Translations under genes and position numbers: made by a program
Shown here: positions 43,265 through 52,985 of the stretch, piece after piece
How the letters are laid out: every line of letters starts with the position of its first letter
Position numbering within the stretch: the stretch's first letter is position 1
NCBI GenBank assembly: GCA_026712715.1
Contig: JAPOPW010000033.1
Location: 1 to 64,000, forward strand
Direction: 5' to 3'
Source of the DNA: Immundisolibacterales bacterium
Lineage (GTDB): Bacteria; Pseudomonadota; Gammaproteobacteria; HK1
Length of the DNA stretch: 64,000 nt
The notes under the pieces: model-generated
The model's database searches: none
What the model was told of the DNA's origin: nothing
What the model saw: the letters and a program-made list of their open reading frames with translations, nothing else

Positions 43265-45310
43265 ATGCGAATCGAGCCGGTCACCCTCGAGATCCTGAAT
43301 ACGAAGGTCGCCGCCGCGACCGAGGAGATGGCTCTCACCCTCAAGCGCACCGGGCGGTCCCTCTACGTCAAGGAGGCGGTGGACTTCGCGGTGGGGCTCG
43401 TGGATCTCAAGGGCAAGTTCTTCGCAACCCCCCGCCACTTCGGGTCCGCCCTCATCGACTACGACTGCATGCCGGCGATTGCCGGGGCGGGTGCGCTCGA
43501 GGAAGGCGACGTCATCCTCACGAACCATCCGTACTTCTCCGGCGGGCTCGTCAGTCACACCCCCGACCTCACGTTCATCAAGCCGTACTTCCACGACGGC
43601 CGGATCGTGTGCTACGGATACGACTTCATCCACTCGACGGATGTCGGCGGCAGGGTGCCGTCGTCGATTTCCCCGACCAGCTCCGAGATCTTCCAGGAGG
43701 GCCTCCTGATCCCGCCGCTCAAGATCAGGAAACGAGGCCGGCTCAATGACGATCTGATCGCGCTCTACCGGGCGAACGTGCGGACACCGGAGCTCAACCT
43801 GCAGGACATGTCCGCGATGTTCGCGGCCATCGAGACCGGAGAGCGGAGGGTCGCCGAGATCATCGCCGCCCACGGAGTCGACACCTTCGTTCGGGCGCAG
43901 GCCGACCTCCAGGGCTACGCGGCCGAGAAGTCGCGGGCGGTCCTGCGGCGGATCCCCGACGGCGTGTACGATTTCTGGGACTTCATGGACGACGACGCGG
44001 TGACCCCCATTCCGGTCCGCCTCCGCGTGCAGGCGACCGTGCGGGACGGCGCCGTGCATCTCGACTACAGCGGAACCGACCCGCAGGTGCTGTCCGCCTA
44101 CAACGTGCCGACCCTGTCGACCCGCCACCCGTGGCTCACGACCCGGATCATGCACTACGTCACCACGCACGATCCGACGCCCCCGCTCAACGCCGGCATC
44201 TTCGAGCCGGTGACGACCCACGTGCCCGTCGGCGCGATCCTGAACCCCGAGTTCCCGGCCGCGACCGGGGTACGGGCGGCCACCGCCTATCGCTGCAACG
44301 ATGCCGCAACCGGAGCGCTCAGCCACGGCGTGCCGCGGGACATGCCCGCGCCGAGCGGCGGCGCGATGGTGCCCGTCGTGCTGGCCGAGTTCGACAAGCG
44401 CACGAACCGGCGCAACGTGCTGGTGCTCAACTCGATCATCGTCGGCTCGGGCGCACGCTACGGCAGCGACGGCTACGACGGCGTGGACGGGTCGATCTCG
44501 ACCATCCGCAACACCCCGGCCGAGAAGTCCGAGCTCGAGGCAGGGGTCGAGATCCTCGAGTACCGGCTCAATCCCGATTCGGCGGGCCCGGGCCGCTGGC
44601 GCGGGGGCCTGGGGCTCCTTTTCGCCTTTCGCGTCACCCAGGGCGGGAGCGCCGTGCTCGGCCGCGGCCTCGAGCGTTTCCGCTTCCGGCCCTGGGGGAT
44701 GGCGGGCGGCCAACCCGGCGCCAACATGCGGGTCGTGCTCAACCGCGGGACGGAAGGTGAACGCGACCTCGGGAAGATCGACATGGTGCAGGTCGCCGAG
44801 GGCGACACGGTCACGTTCATGACGCCGGGCGGTGGAGGCTACGGCGACCCGTTCCTGCGGGACCCGTCGGCGGTGCTGAACGACGTGCGGGCCGGTCATG
44901 TGTCGGCGCAGTCCGCAGAGCGTGACTACGGGGTCGTGATCGATGGCGCGGCGGTCGACCCCGACGCGACCGCGGCGCGCCGCCGGGAGAGGCCGATCGA
45001 AGCCGACGAGCTGGCCTTCGACTTCGGGCCGGAACGCCGGGCCTGGGACGAGGTCTTCACCGACGAACGCATGTTCGCGCTCAACCGGCTGCTCCTCGAG
45101 GTCCCCTCCTCCGTCCGGCAGACCGTGCGTCAGTCGGTCTACTACCGGGTCGTGCCCAACCTCGAGGATCCGGAGAAGCTCGCGGCCAACGAGCTGATTA
45201 CCGATCCGGCGCGGCAGGGCGCACGCCTCGATCGGGAGATCGCGCGTCTCGAGCGGGCGCACGACGACGACGACGCTCCGGCGGAGGACGGGGCAGGGGC
45301 CGCGCCTTAG
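43265..45310 (+). CDS. hyuB: Hydantoinase/oxoprolinase B subunit (HyuB), paired with the second HyuA
   Basis: A 681-residue protein, longer than the 546-residue HyuB at 50932-52572. Conserved N-terminal segment MRIEPVTLEILNTKVAAATE is followed by VILTNHPYFSGGLVSHTPD, the GATGVRAAT-type core and the C-terminal MTPGGGGYGDPFLRDP. The extra C-terminal 120 residues (from about 560) are charged and specific to this copy. Site gaagggcggaag precedes ATG 43265. Together with the upstream HyuA it forms the heteromeric, ATP-dependent amidase. Confidence 0.93.
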   Translation: MRIEPVTLEILNTKVAAATEEMALTLKRTGRSLYVKEAVDFAVGLVDLKGKFFATPRHFGSALIDYDCMPAIAGAGALEEGDVILTNHPYFSGGLVSHTPDLTFIKPYFHDGRIVCYGYDFIHSTDVGGRVPSSISPTSSEIFQEGLLIPPLKIRKRGRLNDDLIALYRANVRTPELNLQDMSAMFAAIETGERRVAEIIAAHGVDTFVRAQADLQGYAAEKSRAVLRRIPDGVYDFWDFMDDDAVTPIPVRLRVQATVRDGAVHLDYSGTDPQVLSAYNVPTLSTRHPWLTTRIMHYVTTHDPTPPLNAGIFEPVTTHVPVGAILNPEFPAATGVRAATAYRCNDAATGALSHGVPRDMPAPSGGAMVPVVLAEFDKRTNRRNVLVLNSIIVGSGARYGSDGYDGVDGSISTIRNTPAEKSELEAGVEILEYRLNPDSAGPGRWRGGLGLLFAFRVTQGGSAVLGRGLERFRFRPWGMAGGQPGANMRVVLNRGTEGERDLGKIDMVQVAEGDTVTFMTPGGGGYGDPFLRDPSAVLNDVRAGHVSAQSAERDYGVVIDGAAVDPDATAARRRERPIEADELAFDFGPERRAWDEVFTDERMFALNRLLLEVPSSVRQTVRQSVYYRVVPNLEDPEKLAANELITDPARQGARLDREIARLERAHDDDDAPAEDGAGAAP

Positions 45311-46287
45311 CGGATGCGGCGGATGAGGTGACCGATGCCCTCGCCCCGGCGCACGCGGTCCGCAACGGTGATGAGGACGCAGTCATCCCACGGCGCCTCG
45401 ATGCGCCTGGCTCCGTCGGTCGCGATCAGCTCGCCCCTGGCGAACGTCTCGTGGCCCCGGAACTCGCCGGCCCAGCGAAACGCGTCGGTCTCCGCAGTCG
45501 GCGCGATCATGTCGGTGTAGAGGGCGATCTCGCCCTCATCCACGAGGGCTCCGTACCGGACCGCGGTGTCCCGATCGGTCATCTCGAGCGCGCGGAGAAA
45601 CCTCGCCGCGACGTTCAGGCAGTTGTCGACCGAGCGCCGGGCGAAGTGTGGACCGCACTCGGCGAGAAAGGCCGCCGCGGCGCAGTCGTGATCGCTGAAC
45701 CGGCCGTACTCGAAGAGGAGGCCGGAGTGCTCGCCACCGGCCCTTGCCGGACAGCCGACGTGATGCAGCGGGAATCCGATCCGGTCGCCAAGCCGACGAG
45801 TCGCCGGCTTCTCGATGTACGCGAGGAGCGGCGGGTCGTTCCACGGATCGGGGGCCCGATAGAAGCAATCCGACAGCAGGTCCAGCAGGACATCGGCATC
45901 GCGCCCCACCGGGCGCATCTGCCGCGCCCGCTCGACCTCGCGAGCCGTCGACGGCCCGTCGATGGTCGCGTCGTTCCAGATCCGGTTGAAGTTCACGTCC
46001 AGGAACTTCGATGGCGCCGGATCGTGGACGTCGAGCCGCTCGTAGGCTTCCACGTTGGCGAAGCTCAGGGTCAGGCGGCCTCGGATCGGTCGCACTCCGT
46101 CATCCAGGAGGGCGGCGACCGCCTCCGAGCCGCAGATCTCGTTGCCCTTCGAGAGCGAGTTGATCATGAGATGGGGACCCGCGACCCCCGAGTCGAACGT
46201 GTGGACGTAGTCGATGCCGGCGGTGCCCGCGCGATAGGGCGACAGATCGCGCGGCGTGACCTGAATGAGCGATGGTGGATAGCTCAA
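45307..46287 (-). CDS. Succinylglutamate desuccinylase/aspartoacylase-like protein lacking zinc ligands
   Basis: A 326-residue protein of the AstE/aspartoacylase (M14-like) family: GVAGPHLMINSLSKGNEICG, then LTLSFANVEAYERLDV and DVNFNRIWND. In active enzymes the first zinc motif is HxxE; here the His is Lys (SLSKGNE). The next His of the DxH motif is Leu (LLDLLSDCFY). The catalytic-type GGEHSGLLFEYG segment remains. It is probably inactive as a zinc hydrolase or works differently. I infer a TTG start at 46287 with a strong gaggagg site; there is no ATG. Its stop overlaps that of the convergent hyuB. Confidence 0.72.
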   Translation of the reverse strand: MSYPPSLIQVTPRDLSPYRAGTAGIDYVHTFDSGVAGPHLMINSLSKGNEICGSEAVAALLDDGVRPIRGRLTLSFANVEAYERLDVHDPAPSKFLDVNFNRIWNDATIDGPSTAREVERARQMRPVGRDADVLLDLLSDCFYRAPDPWNDPPLLAYIEKPATRRLGDRIGFPLHHVGCPARAGGEHSGLLFEYGRFSDHDCAAAAFLAECGPHFARRSVDNCLNVAARFLRALEMTDRDTAVRYGALVDEGEIALYTDMIAPTAETDAFRWAGEFRGHETFARGELIATDGARRIEAPWDDCVLITVADRVRRGEGIGHLIRRIR

Positions 46288-46319
46288 CTCTTCCTCCTCG
46301 CGACCGCGGGCGGCGTGGC

Positions 46320-47240
46320 TCAGCGCGCCGCCGCCGAGAGGTTCGCGGCGGCGGCCTCGATCTCGACCCGGGCGGGCTGGGACGACTGCGCTCCGGGCCG
46401 GGTGCAGGCGAGCGACCCGGCGGCGGCGGCGTAGCGGGCCGCCTCGCGGAGGTCGCGGCCGGCGGCGAGGGTCGCCGCGAGCACCCCGCAGAACGTGTCC
46501 CCGGCCCCCGTCGTGTCCACCGGGCGTATGGGGAGGGCCGGCGTGCGGATTGCCTCGCGGCCGGTGTGGCAGACGGCGCCCTCCTCGCCGTAGGTGGCGG
46601 CGACGATCAGTCCGAAGCGGCGCGCGAGCCATTCCGGCAGGCGCTCCGGGGGCTCGTCGCCGCCCCCCGCGTGGGCCGCCACCTGGACGATCTCAATCTC
46701 GTTCACGATGAGCACGTCGAGGGCGGCGAGGACGTCCTCCGGGACCGGGAATGCGGGGGCCGCGTTCAGGAGGATTCGGCAGCCGCGCCGCGCGGCCCGG
46801 TCGACCAGCCGCCGGTTCTCCTCGAGGGGGACCTCGTGCTGGAGGAGCAGGACCGTGTCGCCATCCAGCAACTCGTCCGGCACCTGGTCGTGGGTCACCC
46901 GGGTGTTGGCCCCGGACGCGACCGCGATGGTGCTCGCGCCCGTCCCTTCCTCGACCCAGATGGTGGCGCACCCGGTCGGCTCGGACGACTCCTCCACCCG
47001 GGACAGGTCCACGCCCTCGGACCGCATCCGGGCGAGAGCGGGGGGCGCGAAGGCGTCCGCCCCCCCCCGGCCGACCATCGCGACGTCCGCGCCGGCACGG
47101 CGAGCCGCATGGGCCTGGTTCGCGCCCTTTCCGCCCGGCGAGATCACGCAGCCGTGACCCAGCACGGTCTCGCCCCGTTCGGGTAGCCGAGCGAGGTTGA
47201 CGGCGATGTCGATGTTGATCGAGCCGAAGACGATGACCAT
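46320..47240 (-). CDS. PfkB-family carbohydrate kinase (ribokinase-like)
   Basis: A 306-residue kinase. The N-terminal PfkB signature is FGSINIDIAVNLARLPERGET and the adjacent GGKGANQAHAARRAGADVAMVG is the substrate-binding motif typical of ribokinase. The C-terminal motif DTTGAGDTFCGVLAATLAAG holds the catalytic Asp. These kinases phosphorylate ribose or related sugars or nucleosides with ATP. It precedes the aspartoacylase-like gene by 32 bases in the same (leftward) direction, suggesting an operon. Start at 47240 fits the family start (MVIVFGS). Confidence 0.88.
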   Translation of the reverse strand: MVIVFGSINIDIAVNLARLPERGETVLGHGCVISPGGKGANQAHAARRAGADVAMVGRGGADAFAPPALARMRSEGVDLSRVEESSEPTGCATIWVEEGTGASTIAVASGANTRVTHDQVPDELLDGDTVLLLQHEVPLEENRRLVDRAARRGCRILLNAAPAFPVPEDVLAALDVLIVNEIEIVQVAAHAGGGDEPPERLPEWLARRFGLIVAATYGEEGAVCHTGREAIRTPALPIRPVDTTGAGDTFCGVLAATLAAGRDLREAARYAAAAGSLACTRPGAQSSQPARVEIEAAAANLSAAAR

Positions 47241-47724
47241 GTCGGACCGGTGGTGGCGAAAACGGGTCGGCGCGGGAACCCGGCCGGAACGCCGTCCGCC
47301 TGCACACCGCCCCGGCGGCCGGCGTGCGCGGAGCGACCGTACCGTCGCTCTCGGAGTCCGGGTCCCGGGCGGGCGCCCCGCTCGTGCCGTCAATGGTATT
47401 GCGGATGCCGAAGACGCTCCACCCCTGCGCTCCGGGCCCGGGTCAGGGCGTTGCGCCGGTGCCGGTCCTCCCGGGGACGGTCCCGCGCCGGCTCGATGCG
47501 CCTTCGAAGCGAGGAAGGGGCGCCGTCCCGCCATCTGCGTTGTCACCTGTTCCGGTCGGTGATACCGTTCGGCAGCCCGGTTGATCGACGCGACTGCACG
47601 GAGCTGTCATGACTGGCGTCGGCAGGTTCCGGCCTTCGATTCCCCGTCACGTTCCGAAACGGGCGCTCGTGCGAACGTGCGCCGTATCGGGTAATTTCGG
47701 GCGTCGCCGAATCGAGGAGCTCAC
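47241..47724. other. Divergent intergenic region between the PfkB kinase and the secreted protein
   Basis: About 480 bases with no convincing coding sequence. Both flanking genes should have promoters here. The rightward gene has a good ribosome-binding site (cgaggagctcac) directly before its ATG at 47725. I see no clear operator or terminator. Confidence 0.4.
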
Positions 47725-48729
47725 ATGAAGACCTTCATGCGCCTGGTAGCCGTCGTCCTCGTCTTCGCCACCGCGGCTTGCGCCGCCACCGGCAACGACC
47801 GGGACCTCGGACCGCTCGTGACCGAGAGCGGCATTTCGTTCGAGCGAAACACGAGCTTCGACGGCGAGGTTCTGAGGATCGAGCTGCCCCGCGAGGACGG
47901 GGGAACGGAGAAGTTCAGCTCGGGCAGGGACGAATGGTTCAGCTCGTCCTGGGCGCCGTTCATTCCCAATCACGTGGGACGGCGCTGGGGGCTCATCAAG
48001 GCCGCGAGCGACCACACTTCTCTCGCCTATGCGGTGGTGAGCTGGGACAACGACGATCCGACCGACTACCTTGCGGTCGGCTACTGGCTTCGGTTTCCCG
48101 GGACCGTTTCCCGGCGTTTTCGTTCTCTGTCGGATGCCGAGAACACTCCATTCTTCGACGGACCGGAAGTCGATCCGTCCCTTCCGCCCCGGCTGCCGAT
48201 CTCGGGAACCGCGACCTACGTGGGTCCCGTCGGAGGGCTCTACACCTATCGCTACGGCAGCGATTGGATCGGGTTCGAGGAGCCCGTCGTGACGGAGGAG
48301 TTCCAGGGAATAATGACGCTCAGCGCGGACTTTTCGGACAACACCGTCGCGGGCTGCATGGGTTGTGTCGGCGACCTCGACATCAACCGCCAACACCTCT
48401 ACCTGCAGTTGGGATTCCGGCGCGGGGAGCCGCTGTCGCTTCCCACCGACTACGAAGTGCACTTCGGCGCGACGCCGATCAACCGCAACGGAACCTTCGA
48501 GCACACGGACGTCGAGGTCAGGCACCCGACGCGCCCGATCACGGGGTCGAGCGGGTTCTCGGGCGGAATGTTCTCCAATGTCCCGGACGCGGACGGAAAC
48601 CCGAGGCTGGCGATCGGTCTGACCAGAGCCGAATTCGACGAGGCGGACGGGAGCCAGGGCAAGTTCGAGGCGCTGTTCACCGGTTTGGGAGCTTCTCTGC
48701 GTCCGACCGAACCGAGCGGGGATCGCTGA
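47725..48729 (+). CDS. Secreted or lipoprotein of unknown function with a TbpB-like beta-barrel C-terminus
   Basis: A 334-residue exported protein. Residues 1-19 form a signal sequence (MKTFMRLVAVVLVFATAAC), and the Cys at position 19 could be lipidated, though the lipobox (TAAC) is not ideal. The middle holds a CMGC motif (AGCMGCVGDLD). The C-terminal region (GSSGFSGGMFSNVPDADG, then a FEALFTG end) resembles the eight-stranded barrel of transferrin-binding-protein-like and Slam-exported proteins. That resemblance is from general pattern, not a match. Its neighbours are a kinase and a hydantoinase A gene, which give no clue. Confidence 0.6.
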   Translation: MKTFMRLVAVVLVFATAACAATGNDRDLGPLVTESGISFERNTSFDGEVLRIELPREDGGTEKFSSGRDEWFSSSWAPFIPNHVGRRWGLIKAASDHTSLAYAVVSWDNDDPTDYLAVGYWLRFPGTVSRRFRSLSDAENTPFFDGPEVDPSLPPRLPISGTATYVGPVGGLYTYRYGSDWIGFEEPVVTEEFQGIMTLSADFSDNTVAGCMGCVGDLDINRQHLYLQLGFRRGEPLSLPTDYEVHFGATPINRNGTFEHTDVEVRHPTRPITGSSGFSGGMFSNVPDADGNPRLAIGLTRAEFDEADGSQGKFEALFTGLGASLRPTEPSGDR

Positions 48730-48844
48730 TGGCGGGTCACGGCGGTCACGGAGCCCGCGCAGCCCGGCGGATGGACGCGGGAATGCCGAAACGTACGCTT
48801 GAACGAGACCGGCGTGACGCGCCGGGAAGGAGGCGGCGCGACTC

Positions 48845-50935
48845 ATGACCTATCGTCTGGGTGTGGACATCGGCGGAACGTTCACCGATTTCGCCCTGTT
48901 CGACGAAGGCGGCAGCCGGATAGCCGTCCACAAGCGGCTCACCACGCCGGACGACCCGTCGGCGGCGGTGCTCGGCGGCGCGACCGCCCTTCTCGAGCGC
49001 GAGAACGTCGCGATGGCCGCGGTCGAATCAATCGCCCACGGCACGACCCTCGTCACCAACTCGATCATCGAGCGGCGGGGGGCAAGGGCCGGCATGCTCG
49101 TGACCGCGGGGTTCCGCGACATCCTCGACATGGGGTTCGAGCAGCGCTACGACCTCTTCGATCTGCGCCTGAGATGGCCCGATCCCCTGGTTCCGCGGCG
49201 CCTGCGACGGGAGGTCCGCGAGCGGATCGCCCATGACGGCCGGGTGACCGAGCCCCTCGACCGTGACGGCGTTCACGAGGCGGTGCACGGTCTCGTCAAC
49301 GAAGACGGCATCGACGCCCTCGCCATCTGCTTCCTTCACGCCTACGCCAATCCGATTCACGAGGAGGCGGCCGGCGAGGTGGTGCGCGAGGCCTTTCCGG
49401 ATCTCTACGTCTCGCGGTCCGCCGGGGTCTTCGGAAACATGCGCGAGTACGAGCGCTGGACCACCGCGACCATGAACGCCTATGCGCAGCCGATGTTCGA
49501 CCGCTACGTCGAGCGGCTCGAACGCGGGCTCGCGGAGTCGGGATTCGCCGGGCAGCTCCACATCATGACCTCCTCCGGCGCCTCGATCGTGCCGGAGACG
49601 GCCCGGCGCTTCCCGGTACGCGCCCTCGAGTCCGGACCCGCGGCCGGCGCCCTCATGTCCGCCCACCACGGCCGCAGCCTCGCGCTCCCCGACCTCCTGT
49701 CGTTCGACATGGGCGGAACCACCGCGAAGGGGGCGCTCATCCGGCGCTTCGCGCCGCTGAAGCAGTACGACCTCGAGGTCGGGCGGGTGCACGAGTTCAA
49801 GCGCGGCAGCGGCCTGCCCGCGAAGCTTCCGGTCATCGACATGATCGAGATCGGCTCGGGCGGCGGCTCGCTCGCCCGCGTCGACGAGCGCGGCCTCATT
49901 CGGGTCGGGCCGCGGAGCGCCGGCGCGGATCCCGGCCCCGCGTGCTACGGCAAGGGCGGCACCGGCGCCACCCTGACCGACGCGAACGTCGTCCTCGGCT
50001 ACCTCGACCCCGGCTTCTTTCTCGGCGGCGAGATGCGCCTCGACCCGATTGCAGCGCGCGAAGCGATCGAGCGGCACGTGGCGGGGCCCGCCGGGCTCGA
50101 GCCGATCCGCGCCGCGTGGGGAGTGCACGAGATCGCGAACGAGGACGTGGCCCGGGCGTTCCGGATCCACGCGTCGGAGCGCGGGTTCGACTATCGCGAC
50201 TCGTCCATGGTCGCGTTCGGCGGCTCGGGTCCGGTGCACGCGCTCGCGATCGCCCGCAAGCTCCGGATCCCGCGCGTCGTGTTCCCCATCGGGGCGGGGG
50301 TGATGTCCGCGCTCGGGTTGCTCGTCAGTCCGCTCGGATTCGAGGTCTCGCGCTCGCGGCGGGCGTTCGTGGCCGATCTCGACGCCGCGCAATTCGAAGC
50401 CATCATCGCCCCCCTCGTCGACGAGGCGACGGGGTTCCTCCGCCGCGCCGGGGTTGCGGAGCCGGCCGTCGTGTGCCGCCTGGACATGCGCTACCAGGGA
50501 CAGGGCTACGAGATCGAGGTGACCGTCCCGGGGGACGGCACGCGCGGCGGCTACGCAGCCGCATTTTCGCGGCTCGAAACGCTCTTTCGCGCCCAGTACG
50601 CGGAGATCTTCGCGGAGACCTTTCTCGACGAGCCGCTCGAGATCGTGAGCTGGAAGGTTGAGGCGGCGGGCTCCGAGGCGCCGCTCGCCTACCATGGCAT
50701 GCGCGGTGGCGAACGCGGGCGCGCGAAGCGTTCGCGGGCGCTCTGGTTCGGGGACGCCTTCGTCGACTGTGAGGTGATCGACCGTTACGGGCTCGCGGTG
50801 GGAACGACCGTCGAGGGCCCGGCCGTCGTCGAGGAGCGCGAATCCACCTGCGTGCTCGCCCCGGGAGACCGGGCGACCGTGGACGAGCGGCTCAACCTGG
50901 TGGCGGAGCTCGCGAACCGAGGAGGTGACGCATGA
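48845..50935 (+). CDS. hyuA: Hydantoinase/oxoprolinase A subunit (HyuA), third copy
   Basis: A 696-residue HyuA with full motifs: YRLGVDIGGTFTDFALFD, then LSFDMGGTTAKGALIRRF, GSGGGSLARVD and AGADPGPACYGKGG. The second phosphate motif reads GGTTAKG where the two other copies read GGTSSD, which suggests a different subclass and probably different substrate. ATG 48845 follows a purine-rich ggaaggagg site. Its stop overlaps the partner hyuB by 4 bases (ATGA), so the pair is translationally coupled. Confidence 0.93.
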   Translation: MTYRLGVDIGGTFTDFALFDEGGSRIAVHKRLTTPDDPSAAVLGGATALLERENVAMAAVESIAHGTTLVTNSIIERRGARAGMLVTAGFRDILDMGFEQRYDLFDLRLRWPDPLVPRRLRREVRERIAHDGRVTEPLDRDGVHEAVHGLVNEDGIDALAICFLHAYANPIHEEAAGEVVREAFPDLYVSRSAGVFGNMREYERWTTATMNAYAQPMFDRYVERLERGLAESGFAGQLHIMTSSGASIVPETARRFPVRALESGPAAGALMSAHHGRSLALPDLLSFDMGGTTAKGALIRRFAPLKQYDLEVGRVHEFKRGSGLPAKLPVIDMIEIGSGGGSLARVDERGLIRVGPRSAGADPGPACYGKGGTGATLTDANVVLGYLDPGFFLGGEMRLDPIAAREAIERHVAGPAGLEPIRAAWGVHEIANEDVARAFRIHASERGFDYRDSSMVAFGGSGPVHALAIARKLRIPRVVFPIGAGVMSALGLLVSPLGFEVSRSRRAFVADLDAAQFEAIIAPLVDEATGFLRRAGVAEPAVVCRLDMRYQGQGYEIEVTVPGDGTRGGYAAAFSRLETLFRAQYAEIFAETFLDEPLEIVSWKVEAAGSEAPLAYHGMRGGERGRAKRSRALWFGDAFVDCEVIDRYGLAVGTTVEGPAVVEERESTCVLAPGDRATVDERLNLVAELANRGGDA

Positions 50936-52572
50936 GCCCACGCACGATTGATGCGGTGAGCCTTTCCATCATGTGGGATCGGCTCATCGGGATCACCGAC
51001 GAGATCATCTCCGCCCTGGTGCGAAGCTCGTTCTCGACCATCGTGCGCGAGAGCGGCGACCTCTCGGTGGTGGTGCTCGACGCGGACGGCAACTCCGTCG
51101 CCCAGGGCAGCTACAGCGTGCCGTCGTTCACCGGCACGGCCGCCCCGACCCTGCGGCACATGCTGGCGAAGTTTCCCGCGGAGAGCCTGGAGCCCGGCGA
51201 CGTCATCGCCACCAACGACGCGTGGATGGGCACCGGTCACCTCTTCGACATCAACGTGATGCGGCCCGTGTTCCGAGGCGCGCGAATCGTCGGCTACACG
51301 ATGAGCATCACCCACCTTCCGGACATCGGCGGGCTCGGGTTCGGCGCCGCCGCGTCGGAGATCTTCCACGAGGGGCTTCGCCTTCCCGTGTGCAAGCTGG
51401 TCCGGGCCGGGCGGCTCGACGAGCCCATGTTCGACGTCATCCGCAGCAACGTGCGAGTGCCGGAGCAGGTCTTCGGCGACCTGATGGCGAACGTCACCTG
51501 CAACGAGGTCGGCGGCCGCCAGCTCCTCGACTTCATGGACGAGTACGGACTCGACGACCTCGCACCGCTCTCCGAGGCGATCCGCGGGCAGAGCGAGCGG
51601 GCCATCCGGGACCGGATCGCGGCCCTCCCCGACGGGATCTACGAGGGAGCGATCGACATCGAGGGGATCGACGACCCGCTCCGGCTCGTTTGCCGCGCCG
51701 AGATTGCGGGAGAGGAGATCGGGCTCGACTTCGCGGGGACCTCCCCGCCCGTCAATCGCGGCATCAACGTGCCGTTCTGCTATACGCGGGCGATGGCCCG
51801 CTACGCGGTCAAGTGCCTCACCGTGCCCGGCATGCCCAACAACGAGGGTGCGGTGGCCCCGATCCGGGTCACCGCCCCGGAGGACTCGATCCTGAACGCG
51901 CAGCCGCCGTACCCGACCGGAGGCCGGCACGTGACCGGGCACATGGTCGTCCCCCTCGTCTTCCGCACCCTCGCCGAAGCGGCTCCCGAGATGGTGCAGG
52001 CCGACTGCGGCAACATGAACATCGTCACCTTCCAGGGTACCCGGGCGGACGGCCAGCCGATGTCGACGATCTACTTCTCGACCGGGGGGTTCGGCGCCTT
52101 GCAGGGCTTCGACGGGGCGGACACGATCCCCGGGCCGTCGAACATGCGGGCGGTTCCGGTCGAGATGTGGGAGTCGCTGACCGGCATCACCATCGTGCAC
52201 AAGCGGCTGCTCCCCGACACGAGCGGGCACGGCGAGGCGCGGGGCGGTCTCGGCCAGGAGATCGAGTTCCGGAACGACACGGGCTTCCCGTTCACCGCGT
52301 TCTGCATCGCGCCGCGTTCCGAGTTTCCGGCCCGTGGCCTCTTCGGAGGGGGAGACGGAAGCCGGCGCACCATCCTCATCGACGACCGCCCGGTCCATCC
52401 GAAGGGCGCCCACGCGGTGGCGCCGGGGCAACGCTTCACGATGCGCGACTCGGGGGGCGGCGGGTTCGGCGACCCTGAGAACCGCCCCCGCGGGAAGGTT
52501 CTCGCCGACCTCGACGAGGGCCTCATCACCCCTCCCGTCGCCCGCGAGGTCTACGGCGTCACGCCGGGGTAG
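50932..52572 (+). CDS. hyuB: Hydantoinase/oxoprolinase B subunit (HyuB), paired with the third HyuA
   Basis: A 546-residue HyuB of usual length. Key segments are VSLSIMWDRLIGITDEI, the metal- or substrate-site stretch VIATNDAWMGTGHLFDINV, and later GGRHVTGHMVVPLVF and SGGGGFGDPENRPRG near the end. Overlap with the HyuA gene implies a fixed-ratio complex. No M20-type N-carbamoyl amidohydrolase follows; the next gene is a convergent HisD-like dehydrogenase. Confidence 0.93.
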   Translation: MSPRTIDAVSLSIMWDRLIGITDEIISALVRSSFSTIVRESGDLSVVVLDADGNSVAQGSYSVPSFTGTAAPTLRHMLAKFPAESLEPGDVIATNDAWMGTGHLFDINVMRPVFRGARIVGYTMSITHLPDIGGLGFGAAASEIFHEGLRLPVCKLVRAGRLDEPMFDVIRSNVRVPEQVFGDLMANVTCNEVGGRQLLDFMDEYGLDDLAPLSEAIRGQSERAIRDRIAALPDGIYEGAIDIEGIDDPLRLVCRAEIAGEEIGLDFAGTSPPVNRGINVPFCYTRAMARYAVKCLTVPGMPNNEGAVAPIRVTAPEDSILNAQPPYPTGGRHVTGHMVVPLVFRTLAEAAPEMVQADCGNMNIVTFQGTRADGQPMSTIYFSTGGFGALQGFDGADTIPGPSNMRAVPVEMWESLTGITIVHKRLLPDTSGHGEARGGLGQEIEFRNDTGFPFTAFCIAPRSEFPARGLFGGGDGSRRTILIDDRPVHPKGAHAVAPGQRFTMRDSGGGGFGDPENRPRGKVLADLDEGLITPPVAREVYGVTPG

Positions 52573-52985
52573 CACGGCAAGGCCCGTCTGCCGGACGGCG
52601 ACGGCTGCCGTCTTCCCGGCGGCGGCATCCATGGACGGAACGGCCCGCCGCGTCTCTCCCGGCGCGGCGCGCGCGAAGCGGACGCGGGGCTGCCCGGAAC
52701 GTTGCGCACGGCGCAAGCAGCGGTCGCGCGGCCTTCCCGGCCCACATCCAGCCGTCCCACCACTCTCCGCGCCCGGGAGAGGCGGTCGGACCCGGTCGGA
52801 CCAACCGCCGCCCGCGGACAACCTAACGAATACTCCGGCACCACCCGCCATGAAAATCGAACGGCTGCCGTCCGATTCCCATGGTGAACGGAGGCAGCGG
52901 AACAGCCATCTCCGGCCTCGAGCGCCGCGAGTGCGCATCGCACACGCCACCCCGGCCGACTGTCGCGACGCGGCAGCCGGCCGGT
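52573..52985. other. Convergent gene-free stretch between hyuB and the HisD-like gene
   Basis: About 410 bases with no supported gene. A short hairpin (gacgg-ctg-ccgtc, near 52600-52612) is followed by a few pyrimidines and could weakly terminate hyuB transcription. Otherwise the sequence shows nothing distinctive. Confidence 0.4.
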
